From assembly GCA_045591925.1 (NCBI GenBank), contig JAZNTW010000081.1, positions 1-22,747 on the forward strand: a stretch of DNA of 22,747 bases. Reading direction: 5' to 3'. Source of the DNA: Firm-04 sp045591925. GTDB lineage: Bacteria > Bacillota > Clostridia > Oscillospirales > Ruminococcaceae. The notes under the pieces were generated by a model, which searched no databases, had not been told where the DNA came from, and saw only the letters and a program-made list of their open reading frames with translations. This document shows positions 22,614 through 22,747 of this stretch, piece by piece (within the stretch, counting starts at the first letter, position 1; each line of letters begins with the position of its first letter). Made by a program: the position numbers and the translations under genes.

Positions 22614-22730
22614 ATCAACAATGCTGTTCAGGTACAAAGTCAGACCCTCATGGTATATATCAATGATTTCTACTATTCCATTGTCATCACCATCAAGGTA
22701 ACGGCGGTAGCGATCCGCATCGTTCCCCAT
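22569..22730 (-). pseudogene. N-terminus of an ECF-type sigma-70 factor, truncated
   Basis: On the minus strand AAGGAGG is followed by ATG at 22730 and by MGNDADRYRRYLDGDDNG, then IVEIIDIYHEGLTLYLNSIV. This is the region-2 start typical of clostridial ECF-like sigma-70 family proteins (YRRFLDGD...L..II..Y...L..Y). After about residue 41 (DNI) the similarity ends. The frame runs 12 more codons through the antisense of the peptidase fragment and stops at 22569-22571, giving 53 residues in all. Sigma regions 2.2-4 are absent. Family call is by recognition of the N-terminal pattern. Confidence 0.6.
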
Positions 22731-22747
22731 TTGATTTCCTCCTTCTT

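Noticed and set aside
22614..22747. Continuation of the peptidase frame to the window edge
   Set aside because: This part is the antisense of the sigma-factor N-terminus, which has its own ribosome site and start; the open plus frame is coincidental.
1..22747. CRISPR arrays, tRNA or rRNA genes
   Set aside because: No regularly spaced direct repeats and no tRNA or rRNA-like conserved segments were seen on either strand.

Overview
The window looks like chromosome from an anaerobic, Gram-positive gut or rumen Firmicute of the Ruminococcus type (family-level inference). The signs are secreted BspA-like leucine-rich-repeat proteins carrying type I dockerins, strong AGGAGG ribosome sites, near-consensus sigma-A promoters, a T-box leader, and an oxygen-sensitive-type dihydroxy-acid dehydratase. 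No tRNA, rRNA or CRISPR array was seen.

Layout. (1) 1-890: the 3' end of an IS30-family transposase, a purine/pyrimidine-rich field of nested direct and inverted repeats, and what appears to be the decayed tail of a dockerin gene with its terminator. (2) 891-3585: two tandem LRR-dockerin genes, each with its own promoter (17-bp spacer) and the same GGAGCG/CGCTCC terminator hairpin. The second is broken before its dockerin by one missing A in an A8 tract, which also forms an A AAA AAA slippery site. (3) 3587-5119: a likely three-gene unit encoding a small membrane protein, a Cys-rich DUF5714 protein and an ABM-type monooxygenase-like protein. (4) 5168-18855: a consensus promoter, a T-box leader with mutually exclusive antiterminator and terminator, then ilvA-ridA-leuA-leuC-leuD-leuB-ilvB-ilvN-ilvC-ilvD. 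These are tightly packed and often overlap by a few bases. The unit continues without a visible terminator into a DUF815 AAA+ ATPase, a MaoC-like hydratase and a YczE/YitT-like membrane protein, and ends at a strong hairpin. (5) 18885-20672: an A/T-richer two-gene restriction-modification module (C5 cytosine methyltransferase plus putative endonuclease). (6) 20674-22747: a minus-strand orphan gene with a tiny upstream leader ORF, then a patchwork of gene fragments on alternating strands, ending in a head-on junction between an LRR/cysteine-peptidase fragment and the N-terminus of a sigma factor.

How the genes work together. IlvA makes 2-oxobutyrate from threonine, and RidA removes the reactive enamine/imine intermediates. 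IlvBN, IlvC and IlvD build the isoleucine and valine skeletons, and LeuA, LeuCD and LeuB extend 2-oxoisovalerate to the leucine skeleton. The final branched-chain aminotransferase (ilvE) is not in the window. The T-box should sense an uncharged branched-chain tRNA and switch the whole unit on.

The least ordinary items are the slippery-site frameshift that separates an LRR protein from its dockerin, the attachment of a DUF815 ATPase, a MaoC-like protein and a membrane protein to the amino-acid operon, the unrecognised endonuclease partner, and the fragment mosaic at the right end. No wholly new system could be demonstrated from sequence alone.
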